From Oscillospiraceae bacterium (GTDB taxonomy: Bacteria; Bacillota; Clostridia; Saccharofermentanales; Saccharofermentanaceae): a stretch of 33,017 nucleotides of DNA. The stretch is from NCBI GenBank assembly GCA_902801755.1, contig CADCJM010000031.1, positions 1 through 33,017 on the forward strand, given 5' to 3'. The notes under the pieces are model-generated. The model did not search any database, had not been told where the DNA came from, and saw nothing but the letters and a program-made list of their open reading frames with translations. Below, in pieces: positions 17,251 to 26,180 of this stretch. The stretch's first letter is position 1; each line of letters starts with the position of its first letter. Position numbers and translations under genes: made by a program.

Positions 17251-18847
17251 GATAAAAGTCGTTCCGGAAGTAAATAACGATAAATCTCTTACAAAGACAC
17301 CTGATTCGGTTCTCATCATAAGACAGATCAAGAAATCAGGTAATAAAGCTATGCGTTCGGGCCTTAGAAAGCTCGAAGAAGGTCTTGTGATCCTTGATAT
17401 CAATAAGAAATTCATTGATGCAAGGCATGGCAAGGCGGTAATTAATTACAGGTTCGATTTTATATCTCCTGAAGATAAGGCATCAGCTGATGAGGAGCTT
17501 AATTCAAGAGCTTTGCCGTATCTTTTGAACTTCGATCTTGCAAATGGCCCTGCAGGACTTTATGCTGCACTTATCCTGGCAAAATACGGACTTAGGCCGA
17601 TAGTTATAGAGCGTGGTCCTGAAATGAGCCAGAGGATCAGAGATACTGAGGCCTTCAAAGAAGGCAAGGCTAAGATTAAGCCTGATTCAAATATCCAGTT
17701 TGGTGAAGGCGGCGCAGGAACATTTTCTGACGGCAAGCTTTATTCCGGAATAAGTTCAGGATTAAAGGACTATGTCTTAAAGTCCATGATCGCTCACGGA
17801 GCGCCTTCCGATATCATTTACGATGCTCATCCTCATATCGGCACAGACCGCTTGCGTAAAGTAGTTACCGGAGTCAGGGAAGAGATCATTTCGCTTGGCG
17901 GTGAAGTCAGATTCAATACGACCTTCCTTGGATATAAAACGGAGAAGGGCAAGCTTAAAAACATTACTGTATCTGATAAGAACGGCATATATGAGATCTC
18001 CTGCGATAATCTTATTCTTGCGATCGGTCATTCCAGCAGGGATACCTTCAGAGCGTTAAACCGTCTTGGGATTGATATGCAGTCCAAGCCTTTTTCTGTC
18101 GGTGTCAGGATCGAGCATCTGAAAAAAGACATCGATACAGCCCAGTTTGGCTTTGATTCCGAATATTCACCGGATATTACACCTGCTATCTACAAATTGT
18201 CCGTTGATACTAAAACCGGCCGCAAACTCTATACTTTCTGTATGTGTCCGGGCGGTGAAGTAGTTGCCGCACAGTCTGATGACAGGAGCGTCTGCACTAA
18301 CGGTATGAGCTTAAGGGCAAGAGACAATGTTAATTCCAACAGCGCTATCCTTGTTCCTGTGGACAGTAAAGATTACGGTGACGGAGTTCTTGACGGCATC
18401 AAATTCCAGGAAGAACTTGAGCATAAGGCTTATTTAGCCGGAGGCAGCTCCGGAAAAGCTCCCTCAGTAAGATATGGCGACCTTATCGAAAACAGGATTA
18501 CAAGCAAATTCGGAAAGGTAGAGCCTTCATTCATGCCTGGAGTGACATCTTCAGATCTGTCTGAAGTGTTCCCTGAGTATATTTTGGAGACCATTAAGGA
18601 TGGCGTAGCTCAAATGGGCAGGAAGATCAGGGGCTTTGATGATCCTGATGCTGTTCTTACTGCTGTTGAAGCAAGAAGCTCGTCTCCCGTAAGGATAGTA
18701 AGAGATCCTGAAACATTCCAAAGTACTACGGTTAAGGGCATTTACCCGTGCGGTGAAGGAGCAGGATACGCCGGAGGCATCATGTCATCTGCGATAGACG
18801 GAATAAAATGCGCCAATAAACTTGCTTTTTCTTTGCTGGATTCCTGA
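17243..18847 (+). CDS. FAD-dependent dehydrogenase-like protein (COG2509 type)
   Basis: A 534-residue protein. An N-terminal domain of about 90 residues, rich in Lys and Asp, precedes the FAD domain. The FAD segment G-P-A-G-L-Y-A-A-L-I-L-A-K-Y-G and the following I-V-I-E-R-G are clear, as are F-G-E-G-G-A-G-T-F-S-D-G-K-L-Y and the C-terminal P-C-G-E-G-A-G-Y-A-G-G-I-M-S-S-A. The first Gly of the usual G-x-G-P-A-G is replaced: the sequence reads A100-N-G102-P-A-G105, after an atypical N-F-D-L strand. The start at 17243 was chosen because AAGGA precedes it and earlier starts lie deep in the previous gene. It is the last gene of the run. The function is unknown. Confidence 0.85.
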   Translation: MFEIKVVPEVNNDKSLTKTPDSVLIIRQIKKSGNKAMRSGLRKLEEGLVILDINKKFIDARHGKAVINYRFDFISPEDKASADEELNSRALPYLLNFDLANGPAGLYAALILAKYGLRPIVIERGPEMSQRIRDTEAFKEGKAKIKPDSNIQFGEGGAGTFSDGKLYSGISSGLKDYVLKSMIAHGAPSDIIYDAHPHIGTDRLRKVVTGVREEIISLGGEVRFNTTFLGYKTEKGKLKNITVSDKNGIYEISCDNLILAIGHSSRDTFRALNRLGIDMQSKPFSVGVRIEHLKKDIDTAQFGFDSEYSPDITPAIYKLSVDTKTGRKLYTFCMCPGGEVVAAQSDDRSVCTNGMSLRARDNVNSNSAILVPVDSKDYGDGVLDGIKFQEELEHKAYLAGGSSGKAPSVRYGDLIENRITSKFGKVEPSFMPGVTSSDLSEVFPEYILETIKDGVAQMGRKIRGFDDPDAVLTAVEARSSSPVRIVRDPETFQSTTVKGIYPCGEGAGYAGGIMSSAIDGIKCANKLAFSLLDS

Positions 18848-18921
18848 TAATTACTGAATTTTCGGGAGTTTGAGGTATTATATCGATAGACAGAAATACT
18901 CTTTATGAAGGAGGAACATAT

Positions 18922-19206
18922 ATGAGTAATGAGAAGAATACAGCCGTAGTTACAGTTCTTGGAAGGGACAGAGTCGGTATCATAGCTGACGTTTCACGTC
19001 TCCTTGCAGATTACGGTATCAATATCAACGATATTTCCCAGACTATCTTAGACGACATCTTCACAATGGTAATGATGGTAGACCTTAAGGACCTTGTCAT
19101 TGAAGAGTCCGATATCTCAGACAAGCTTACTGAATTGGGCAATAAGCTCGGTGTCCAGATCACGATCCAGCACACCGGCCTTTTTAATGCTATGCACACC
19201 ATCTGA
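18922..19206 (+). CDS. ACT-domain protein (UPF0237 type)
   Basis: A 94-residue single ACT domain with the family start T-V-L-G-R-D-R-V-G-I-I-A-D-V-S, the G-I-N-I-N-D-I-S-Q turn, and a second strand-helix unit. GGAGG lies 8 bases before the ATG. ACT domains bind amino acids or similar small ligands. This stand-alone form is commonly encoded directly before a PFL/DUF711 gene, which is what follows here 24 bases on, so it is probably the regulatory or structural partner of that protein. The ligand is unknown. Confidence 0.9.
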   Translation: MSNEKNTAVVTVLGRDRVGIIADVSRLLADYGININDISQTILDDIFTMVMMVDLKDLVIEESDISDKLTELGNKLGVQITIQHTGLFNAMHTI

Positions 19207-19230
19207 TCCCATCTTTTTAGAGGTCTTTTT

Positions 19231-20589
19231 ATGATAAACGAACACGAAATAATCGAAACGATGCAGATGTTCAACAGTCAGCATCTTGATATCCGTACGA
19301 TCACCATGGGTATCTCTCTCATGGACTGCGCTGCTCCGACAGTTGAGGAATCCTGCAACAGGATCTATGACAAGATCTGCAGATATGCAGGTAAGCTTGT
19401 CGAGACAGGTGAACTTATCAGCAAGAAGTATGGCATTCCGATCATTCATAAGAGAATATCCGTTACTCCTATCTCAATAGTCGCATCAGCATGCGGTGCA
19501 AAGGATTACACGCCTTTTGCACAGGTTTTGGATAAGGCTGCAAGAACATGCGGTGTTAACTTCATCGGCGGTTTCTCGGCTCTTGTTCAGAAGGGCTATA
19601 CAAATTCTGACAGAGTCCTTATCAATTCCATTCCTGATGCTCTCGCAGCAACTGAATTTGTTTGCTCAAGCGTAAATGTCGCTTCCACAAGAACCGGTAT
19701 CAATATGGATGCCGTACGCGATATGGGTATCGTTATCAAGAGAGCTGCTGAAGCTACAAAGGATAAGGATGCCATTGGCTGTGCCAAGCTCGTTGTTTTC
19801 GCAAACGCGCCTGAAGACAATCCGTTCATGGCAGGCGCCTTCTTAGGACCCGGCGAACCCGAGTGCGTTATCAATGTAGGTATTTCCGGCCCTGGCGTTG
19901 TAAAGCATGCCTTAGAAGGCGTTAAGGGTAAGGACCTTGGAGTAGTAGCTGAGACCATTAAGAAATCAGCTTTTAAGATCACCAGAGTTGGTGAGCTTGT
20001 TGCAAGAGAAGCATCCGAGCGTCTTAAGGTTCCTTTCGGAATCATTGACCTCTCGCTTGCACCGACACCTGCAGTTGGCGACTCTGTTGCAAGACTTCTT
20101 GAAGAATTCGGTCTTGAGACATGCGGCACATGGGGCACGACAGCATGCCTTGCAATGCTCAATGACGCTGTCAAGAAGGGCGGAATCATGGCTTCTTCTT
20201 ATGTAGGCGGCCTTTCCGGTGCATTTATTCCTGTATCTGAAGATGAAGGCATGATCGCTGCTGCAAGATCAGGTTCTCTGAAGCTCGAAAAGCTTGAGGC
20301 CATGACATGCGTATGCTCCGTTGGTCTTGATATGATCGCTATTCCCGGTGATACAACTGCAGAGACGATCTCCGGAATCATCGCTGATGAGATGGCGGTG
20401 GGTACATTTAATAACAAGACTACAGCCGTAAGACTCATTCCAGTTCCGGGAAAGACTGTTGGAGACAGCGTTGAGTTCGGCGGTCTTCTTGGCACGGCTC
20501 CAATCATGGATGTAAACAGAGCTTCTTGCGCTGACTTCATCCACAGGGGCGGAAGGATCCCGGCACCTATCCATTCAATGCGTAACTGA
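19231..20589 (+). CDS. PFL family protein (DUF711/UPF0210)
   Basis: A 452-residue cytoplasmic protein, the full length of the UPF0210 family. It starts near [21 protein letters not shown] and contains the Gly-rich stretches typical of it, such as [19 protein letters not shown] and the ending [11 protein letters not shown]. Members resemble the glycyl-radical enzyme fold but lack a demonstrated activity. It pairs with the ACT protein upstream. A membrane protein gene begins 5 bases after its stop. Confidence 0.92.
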   Translation: MINEHEIIETMQMFNSQHLDIRTITMGISLMDCAAPTVEESCNRIYDKICRYAGKLVETGELISKKYGIPIIHKRISVTPISIVASACGAKDYTPFAQVLDKAARTCGVNFIGGFSALVQKGYTNSDRVLINSIPDALAATEFVCSSVNVASTRTGINMDAVRDMGIVIKRAAEATKDKDAIGCAKLVVFANAPEDNPFMAGAFLGPGEPECVINVGISGPGVVKHALEGVKGKDLGVVAETIKKSAFKITRVGELVAREASERLKVPFGIIDLSLAPTPAVGDSVARLLEEFGLETCGTWGTTACLAMLNDAVKKGGIMASSYVGGLSGAFIPVSEDEGMIAAARSGSLKLEKLEAMTCVCSVGLDMIAIPGDTTAETISGIIADEMAVGTFNNKTTAVRLIPVPGKTVGDSVEFGGLLGTAPIMDVNRASCADFIHRGGRIPAPIHSMRN

Positions 20590-20594
20590 CGTAT

Positions 20595-21350
20595 ATGAAA
20601 AAGGAGAAAGCATCCATCCCGGAAAAGCAGGAATTACCGGTTGAAGCAACCGGTGAAGTTGCTGCGGAAACAACCAAAAAGTCTAAGGGCAAGCGTTTTT
20701 GGGAGTATGTAACTGACTATAAGCGGCAGACGGTAGCTTTGACATTGCCGTCTGCTGTTTTTGATATTGTCTATTCGAGCTTTCTGTTTTCAATGGCAGT
20801 GGTCTTTCTGTCGTATTGGCTTTTTGTAATGTCGATCTACACTTTTCTCCTTTTCTGTATCAGGATCAATGTCCTGTACAGGGCAGGAAGGGGAGCTGTA
20901 TTTAAGGGCAAGCGGTTCAGCGAGATCAGGAATTACAGGAATTTTTCATGGAAGATCATATTCTTTGATGCAGTGATTGCATTAAATATGTTCTTCATAG
21001 TTAAGTTCAATGTGCTTCATAACTATGCGGGTTTTCTGATCTATGTCTTTGGAGTATACGTTATTTATAAGGTTACACTTGCAATAATCAATATCTTCAG
21101 AGCTCACAGATCAAAGTCCCTTACTGTATTGGCTTTAAGAAAGATCGGCATTATCGATGCAATGATCTCAAGCCTTGCTCTCGAATGGGCATTATCTCAC
21201 AGAGAACTTGGCGATATTTCTGCTTTCGCAGTTCAGATAGAGAAATACATCGGCATCGTAGCCGTTGCGATCATATTCCTGATGGGACTTTCAGGGCTTA
21301 TTACCTGCGCCAGATTGAAAGCGAAGGAAAAGAAGGAAGGAAACGAATAA
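20595..21350 (+). CDS. Multi-pass membrane protein of unknown function
   Basis: A 251-residue protein. Residues 1-35 are charged and cytoplasmic, with many Glu and Lys; five or six hydrophobic helices follow, the first two at about 55-95, then near 120-140, 145-165, 185-200 and 215-238, and the tail is basic (K-A-K-E-K-K-E). I recognise no family motif. It is packed between PFL (5 bases) and the GH13 gene, whose ATG directly follows its TAA, so the three are probably co-transcribed. Confidence 0.8.
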   Translation: MKKEKASIPEKQELPVEATGEVAAETTKKSKGKRFWEYVTDYKRQTVALTLPSAVFDIVYSSFLFSMAVVFLSYWLFVMSIYTFLLFCIRINVLYRAGRGAVFKGKRFSEIRNYRNFSWKIIFFDAVIALNMFFIVKFNVLHNYAGFLIYVFGVYVIYKVTLAIINIFRAHRSKSLTVLALRKIGIIDAMISSLALEWALSHRELGDISAFAVQIEKYIGIVAVAIIFLMGLSGLITCARLKAKEKKEGNE

Positions 21351-22661
21351 ATGTGGTATGAAGAGGCAGTGTTCTATCAGATCTATCCTTTGGGATTCTG
21401 CGGAGCACCATTTGAGAATGACGGCAAATTAGAGCACAGGATCCTTAAAGTATTGGACTGGATCCCTCATATGAAAAAACTTGGCATTAATGCCATTTAT
21501 TTCTCACCCGTATTTGAATCTGATACTCACGGTTACAACACAAGAGATTATGGCCTTATCGATACAAGACTCGGCACAAATGAAGACTTCAAAAAAGTAG
21601 TAGATAAGCTTCATAAAGAAGGTATAAAAGTTGTTCTAGACGGAGTCTTTAATCACGTAGGCAGAGGCTTTTGGGCCTTTAAGGATGTTCAGGAAAAGCG
21701 TTGGGATTCGCCTTATAAAGACTGGTTTCATTTATCTTTTGACGGTAATTCAAATTATAACGACGGATTCTGGTACGAAGGCTGGGAAGGCAATTATGAC
21801 CTTGTAAAGCTTAATCTTCGTAATCCTGCAGTTATCGATCACATCCTTGATAAGGTCAATTACTGGATCGATTTCTTTAATATCGATGGACTGAGACTTG
21901 ATGTGGCTTACTGCCTGGATCATGAATTCTTAAGAAGACTCAGGGAATTTACTGACAGTAAGAAGAATGATTTCTTCCTGCTTGGTGAAGTCCTTCATGG
22001 CGAATATGGCAGGATGCTTAATGAAATGCACCTGCATTCACTTACTAATTATCAGTGCTATAAGGGAATCTATTCATCGTTTAACTCTTCTAACATGTTT
22101 GAGATAATGCATTCCCTTATGAGGCTTTTCGGGCCTGAAGACTGGACAGTATGCAGGGGAGCACATCTGTTATCTTTTGCTGATAACCATGATGTTACAA
22201 GGATAGCTTCGATCTTAAACGATGAAAGATGTCTCCCGCTCGTATATACGCTTGTTTTCACTATGCCGGGCATCCCCTGCGTTTATTATGGATCTGAGTG
22301 GGGCGCAAAGGCCAGAAAAGAGGAGGGTGATCCTGCACTCCGTGCCTGTTTTGATAAGCCTGAATGGAATGAACTATCATCTCATATTTCCAGACTTGCC
22401 GAAGCAAAGAAGAATTCCAATGCCCTTAATTACGGCGGTTTGAGGATCGTCCTGCTGACAAATAAGCAGTGTATTTTCGAGAGGAATTCAGGTGATCAGA
22501 GAGTCATGGTCGCAATAAATATGGATTCCAATCCCTTTACAGCACATTTCGATGCAGGATGCGGACAGGCAAAAGAACTCCTCACTGGAACGATTCATGA
22601 TTTTGGCGGAGGCTCAACATTACAGCCGTATTCATCTGAGATCTGGCTTATGGAAAGATAA
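21351..22661 (+). CDS. GH13 family alpha-glycosidase (cytoplasmic)
   Basis: A 436-residue (beta/alpha)8 enzyme acting on alpha-glucans or oligosaccharides. The four GH13 regions are present: D97-G-V-F-N-H102, G-L-R-L-D184 with the nucleophile Asp, G-E213 as acid/base, and N279-H280-D281. It starts directly with W-Y-E-E-A-V-F-Y-Q-I-Y-P-L-G-F, has no signal peptide and no N-terminal carbohydrate-binding domain, and ends with a short beta domain. It is therefore an intracellular minimal GH13 enzyme, of the cyclomaltodextrinase/oligosaccharide type rather than a secreted amylase. Subfamily and product cannot be settled by eye. It overlaps nothing but abuts the previous stop. Confidence 0.92.
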   Translation: MWYEEAVFYQIYPLGFCGAPFENDGKLEHRILKVLDWIPHMKKLGINAIYFSPVFESDTHGYNTRDYGLIDTRLGTNEDFKKVVDKLHKEGIKVVLDGVFNHVGRGFWAFKDVQEKRWDSPYKDWFHLSFDGNSNYNDGFWYEGWEGNYDLVKLNLRNPAVIDHILDKVNYWIDFFNIDGLRLDVAYCLDHEFLRRLREFTDSKKNDFFLLGEVLHGEYGRMLNEMHLHSLTNYQCYKGIYSSFNSSNMFEIMHSLMRLFGPEDWTVCRGAHLLSFADNHDVTRIASILNDERCLPLVYTLVFTMPGIPCVYYGSEWGAKARKEEGDPALRACFDKPEWNELSSHISRLAEAKKNSNALNYGGLRIVLLTNKQCIFERNSGDQRVMVAINMDSNPFTAHFDAGCGQAKELLTGTIHDFGGGSTLQPYSSEIWLMER

Positions 22662-22741
22662 AGAAGTGCAACATTTATTCTTTATTAACTGTATTTAGTA
22701 TAAGCTAAAGGATAACTATGTCCTTACATGGAGGTCGATTC

Positions 22742-24283
22742 ATGAAAAAGACAGCAGGTTTATTTGCATCTTTGATCTTAATAGCATGTTTTTTCACTGC
22801 TTGCAGTTCTGCAAGTGCGCCGGAATATTCGAACACATACGCAGCAAGTGAGAGCCAGCAACAGGAGATAAACGCTGTAATTTCTGACGGTCCCAGTTTA
22901 ACTCCTATGAAGATCGAGTTTTCTATAGCTGACAGAGGCCGTATTATCCCCAATATCACTGAATATAATGAGGATATGTGGGAGAAGGAAAAGGATACGT
23001 CATCATATGGATTTATAACTATTGATGGCGAATATGTTTGCGATTCATTATTCGATCTTGTAAGCTTCAATGAAGATGCCGATTCTTATCTTGTCAGGCG
23101 CACCGAGAACGGGGAAGCCAAATATGGAATGATCTCTTCTGACGGTTCAAAGTTTACTGGTCTTATATTTGACGGTGCGGCAACTGCTCAGGGTGTTGTT
23201 ACCGGAAATGCTGTTTATTACGGTTCGAATTACAGTGACGGTTATCTCTGGGTAACAGGTGTCGACAGTGATCTTAATATTCTTGATTCGAAGGAGATCA
23301 AGATAGACGAGAATCAGATCGGATTGAATGCAAAGACTTCACAGCTTACGGTTCTTTATACCAACAAAGAGAGCTCGGTAATTATCAATAAGAGCGAATT
23401 CTATTACAAGACGATGCTTATAGATAATAATACCGGAGAACTTCTTTATTCTTTCAACAGTTTTGGCAGTTCCTGCAAGATCTTCGGCAACCTGATCATT
23501 GAACAGGATATCTCAGGCAAGGGAATTGCTGTTTATGACATGAGCGGTTTTTGTCTTTTGAAAGATAAGAGTGCGATGAGCGGTATGGTCTCTTCAGACA
23601 CATATATGGCTGTAATAAACGGCACGGTCAATCTCTATGATAAAGACTGGAATGTCGTTAAAAAGCTGTATGTTCCTGATTCTGTCGATGTAATGACTTC
23701 TTTTGGAAGGATTGCTGTTGTTTATAAAGATAAGACTTGTGTTTACGACGAGGATTTTACTCTTATAAACACTTTGGATTACAGTGTCGGCGGCGGTACA
23801 TATTTCAGGGACTGGTACGATTCCGGTGAAGGGAATATGTATTACGACTCCATCTCCGGCACTAAAGAGATAATCAATCTTACAACCGGTGCCAAACTCA
23901 AGAAGCAGGAGGGCTTCCATTATTCAAATAAATATGGCTATATAATTGCAGATAATATCAGCAATGGTAATGATCCTCAAAAGAAGTGGTTTATCTATGA
24001 CAAGAACCTCAAAGAGATCGCAAAAGGTGAGGGCACCGCTGATGTTATCCGTGATCTGGTTACCGGAGATGTCTATTTCGTAACTAATAAAGATAACGTC
24101 ATGACCGTGTATTCAATGCCTGAAAACAAGAAATTATTCAGTTTTAAATTTACATGTTTCAACCTTTGCGCTGCAAATGGAAGATTCTACGGCTGGACCA
24201 AGGAGCATTTCCTTCTTTGTGACGGCGAAGGTAAAGAGCTTTGCTCTTATAACATCAAATACAACAAGGAATCGGATAATTAA
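22742..24283 (+). CDS. Lipoprotein with WG-like repeats / propeller domain
   Basis: A 513-residue predicted lipoprotein: signal M-K-K-T-A-G-L-F followed by a hydrophobic core and F-T-A-C21, a slightly weak lipobox. After a Ser-rich linker, short repeats such as Y-G-F-I-T-I-D-G-E-Y and Y-G-M-I-S-S-D-G-S-K resemble WG or propeller blades and continue to the end, with alternating D-G/N-G turns. The ATG at 22742 was chosen because GGAGG lies 8 bases upstream and the signal peptide then starts with Lys-Lys; an ATG at 22718 precedes that site. It probably faces the outside of the cell. Its role is unknown; the next gene also encodes a lipoprotein. Confidence 0.8.
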   Translation: MKKTAGLFASLILIACFFTACSSASAPEYSNTYAASESQQQEINAVISDGPSLTPMKIEFSIADRGRIIPNITEYNEDMWEKEKDTSSYGFITIDGEYVCDSLFDLVSFNEDADSYLVRRTENGEAKYGMISSDGSKFTGLIFDGAATAQGVVTGNAVYYGSNYSDGYLWVTGVDSDLNILDSKEIKIDENQIGLNAKTSQLTVLYTNKESSVIINKSEFYYKTMLIDNNTGELLYSFNSFGSSCKIFGNLIIEQDISGKGIAVYDMSGFCLLKDKSAMSGMVSSDTYMAVINGTVNLYDKDWNVVKKLYVPDSVDVMTSFGRIAVVYKDKTCVYDEDFTLINTLDYSVGGGTYFRDWYDSGEGNMYYDSISGTKEIINLTTGAKLKKQEGFHYSNKYGYIIADNISNGNDPQKKWFIYDKNLKEIAKGEGTADVIRDLVTGDVYFVTNKDNVMTVYSMPENKKLFSFKFTCFNLCAANGRFYGWTKEHFLLCDGEGKELCSYNIKYNKESDN

Positions 24284-24315
24284 ACAACTAATACTGTGAA
24301 ACGGGGGATAACGTC

Positions 24316-26112
24316 ATGAGAAGATTTAAGAAGTTTGCTTCATGCATATTGATCCTTTCAATGCTTGTATCTCTTTGTTCCTGTGCTGGCAGCAGAAGAA
24401 AAGGTGCTGAAATAGAGAAGCGTCCTGAAGCTTCCAAGCCTGAGACGGAAGTAGAGACAGCAGCCTGGACTGATCCTGCAGATCAATATCCGACTGATCA
24501 CCCGTCTCCAACACCGACGGTCTTTACCAGTTTTACGATGTTTACTGCGCTGAACCATGATGATATCGATCAGGATAATGAGATCCGTAAGATGATAACT
24601 GAGATTACGGGTGTGCAAGTAACAGAATCCTGGCTTCCTTCAAAAACAACAGCAAAAAATGCCGTTGATTCAATAATCTCATCCGGTGCTTATCCTGATT
24701 TTATCGATGCAGGTTCAGATAATGCGAGATTATATAAAAACGGCATCCTGATCGCATGGGATGATTACCTTGAGAATTATCCTGCTCTCAAATCCCTTTA
24801 CACTGATGAAGAGTGGGATATGTTCAGACAGGATGACGGCCATATCTACTGGGCCAATGTTTTAGACCGTTATAATGGAAAGAAAACCGAGACAACACAT
24901 ATTGGTCAGGCTTTCTGGATCCAGGTAAGAGTTCTTGAAGCATATGGTTATCCCAAGATAGAGACGCTTGACCAGTATTTCGAGTTGCTCGAAAAGTATT
25001 CTAAAGAACATCCTGAGATGCCGGACGGCACGAAGGTTATCCCTTATACATGCCTGTGCGAGAGCTGGAAGAATTTCTGTCTTGTGCTGCCTCCGATGAT
25101 GCTTGACGGAGCTCCAAATAATCAGTGCGTTATCGTGAATGCAGACGAGGGAATGAACAATCCCAAGGTGATAGACTACAACGTCTCTGATACTACGAAA
25201 GCATACTATAAGAAACTAAACGAAGAATTTAATAAAGGCATTATCGATAAGGATTTTGCTTCCCAGACATACGACCAGTATATTGAAAAACTCAATACCG
25301 GAGCTGTTCTGGGCATGAGTGATGAGTACTGGAATTTCGGATATAATCTCTTTTCTTTCAGCACACCGTTGAAAAGCAAAGACGGAAATACCTATACGCT
25401 TTCGGAGATCGGCTGCGATTATGTTCCGCTGGGCCTTACCATTAAGCAAGGCATGAAGCAGCAGTGGCATACATATGAAGATAGCATTAATACAGAATCC
25501 GGTATTGCTGTTACTGTTCAATGCAAAGACCCTGACAAGGCGTTCAAGTTCTTAAATGATCTCCTATCACAGGAGATTCACGATCTTCGTTTCTGGGGCG
25601 TAAGGGATGTTGATTATCTTGTCGATGATCAAGGTAATTACTATAGAACACCTGAAATGAGAAGCAACTGGAAAAATCCCAAATATCTGGCTAAGCATGT
25701 GTGTGAGTACAGTTGCATGCCGCAATGGAAGGGTATGAGTAAAGACGGAATCAACAATATGAGACCTTCAGAACAGCCTTCTGAATTCATGGCCTCGCTG
25801 CCGGAACCTGTACAAAATTGTTTTAAAGCTTATGGTGTAAGCAATTATGTTGAGTTCATCGGTTCTGAATATAAGACTGATTACGGTAAATGGTTCCCGC
25901 TCTGGTCCTGGTCAAACGAACTTAATGCAAAAACGGATTACGGAAAAGCATTTGGTGATATAAAGACATATAAAGAATCCGCATGTCCGGAGCTTGTTAA
26001 AGCCAAGAAATTTGATGACGCCTGGAAGGCCTATGTTTCGGGTTATAACAAATGCAATCCCGATTTGTTCTTAAAGGAAGCACAGGCTGAAGTTGACCGC
26101 AGGATGAGATAA
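24316..26112 (+). CDS. Extracellular solute-binding lipoprotein (sugar-type, family 1)
   Basis: A 598-residue protein with signal M-R-R-F-K-K, a hydrophobic core and the lipobox L-C-S-C23. A Pro/Glu/Thr-rich linker (about residues 28-70) leads into a two-lobed binding protein of the LplA type, with D-Q-D-N-E-I-R-K-M-I-T-E-I-T-G-V, S-G-A-Y-P-D-F-I-D-A-G and many Trp and Tyr residues that suit carbohydrate stacking. GGGGGA lies 7 bases before the ATG. Such proteins deliver oligosaccharides or glycans to ABC importers, but no permease or ATPase gene adjoins it, so it is an orphan here. It ends before a bidirectional terminator facing argH. Confidence 0.88.
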   Translation: MRRFKKFASCILILSMLVSLCSCAGSRRKGAEIEKRPEASKPETEVETAAWTDPADQYPTDHPSPTPTVFTSFTMFTALNHDDIDQDNEIRKMITEITGVQVTESWLPSKTTAKNAVDSIISSGAYPDFIDAGSDNARLYKNGILIAWDDYLENYPALKSLYTDEEWDMFRQDDGHIYWANVLDRYNGKKTETTHIGQAFWIQVRVLEAYGYPKIETLDQYFELLEKYSKEHPEMPDGTKVIPYTCLCESWKNFCLVLPPMMLDGAPNNQCVIVNADEGMNNPKVIDYNVSDTTKAYYKKLNEEFNKGIIDKDFASQTYDQYIEKLNTGAVLGMSDEYWNFGYNLFSFSTPLKSKDGNTYTLSEIGCDYVPLGLTIKQGMKQQWHTYEDSINTESGIAVTVQCKDPDKAFKFLNDLLSQEIHDLRFWGVRDVDYLVDDQGNYYRTPEMRSNWKNPKYLAKHVCEYSCMPQWKGMSKDGINNMRPSEQPSEFMASLPEPVQNCFKAYGVSNYVEFIGSEYKTDYGKWFPLWSWSNELNAKTDYGKAFGDIKTYKESACPELVKAKKFDDAWKAYVSGYNKCNPDLFLKEAQAEVDRRMR

Positions 26113-26128
26113 AAAACCTTAAAATAGT

Positions 26129-26158
26129 TGAGGCTGCCTCTTATATGAGACAGCCTCA
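26129..26158. terminator. Bidirectional terminator between the binding protein and argH
   Basis: TGAGGCTGcCTC and GAGaCAGCCTCA pair around a TTATAT loop. In the plus direction the lower-case bases are a C-A mismatch; on the minus strand the same position is a T-G wobble, so the hairpin is more stable in argH transcripts. A T-rich stretch follows on either side. The same core recurs after argG at 28460-28490. Confidence 0.7.
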
Positions 26159-26180
26159 TTAATTTGAATTGTTATTTAGA

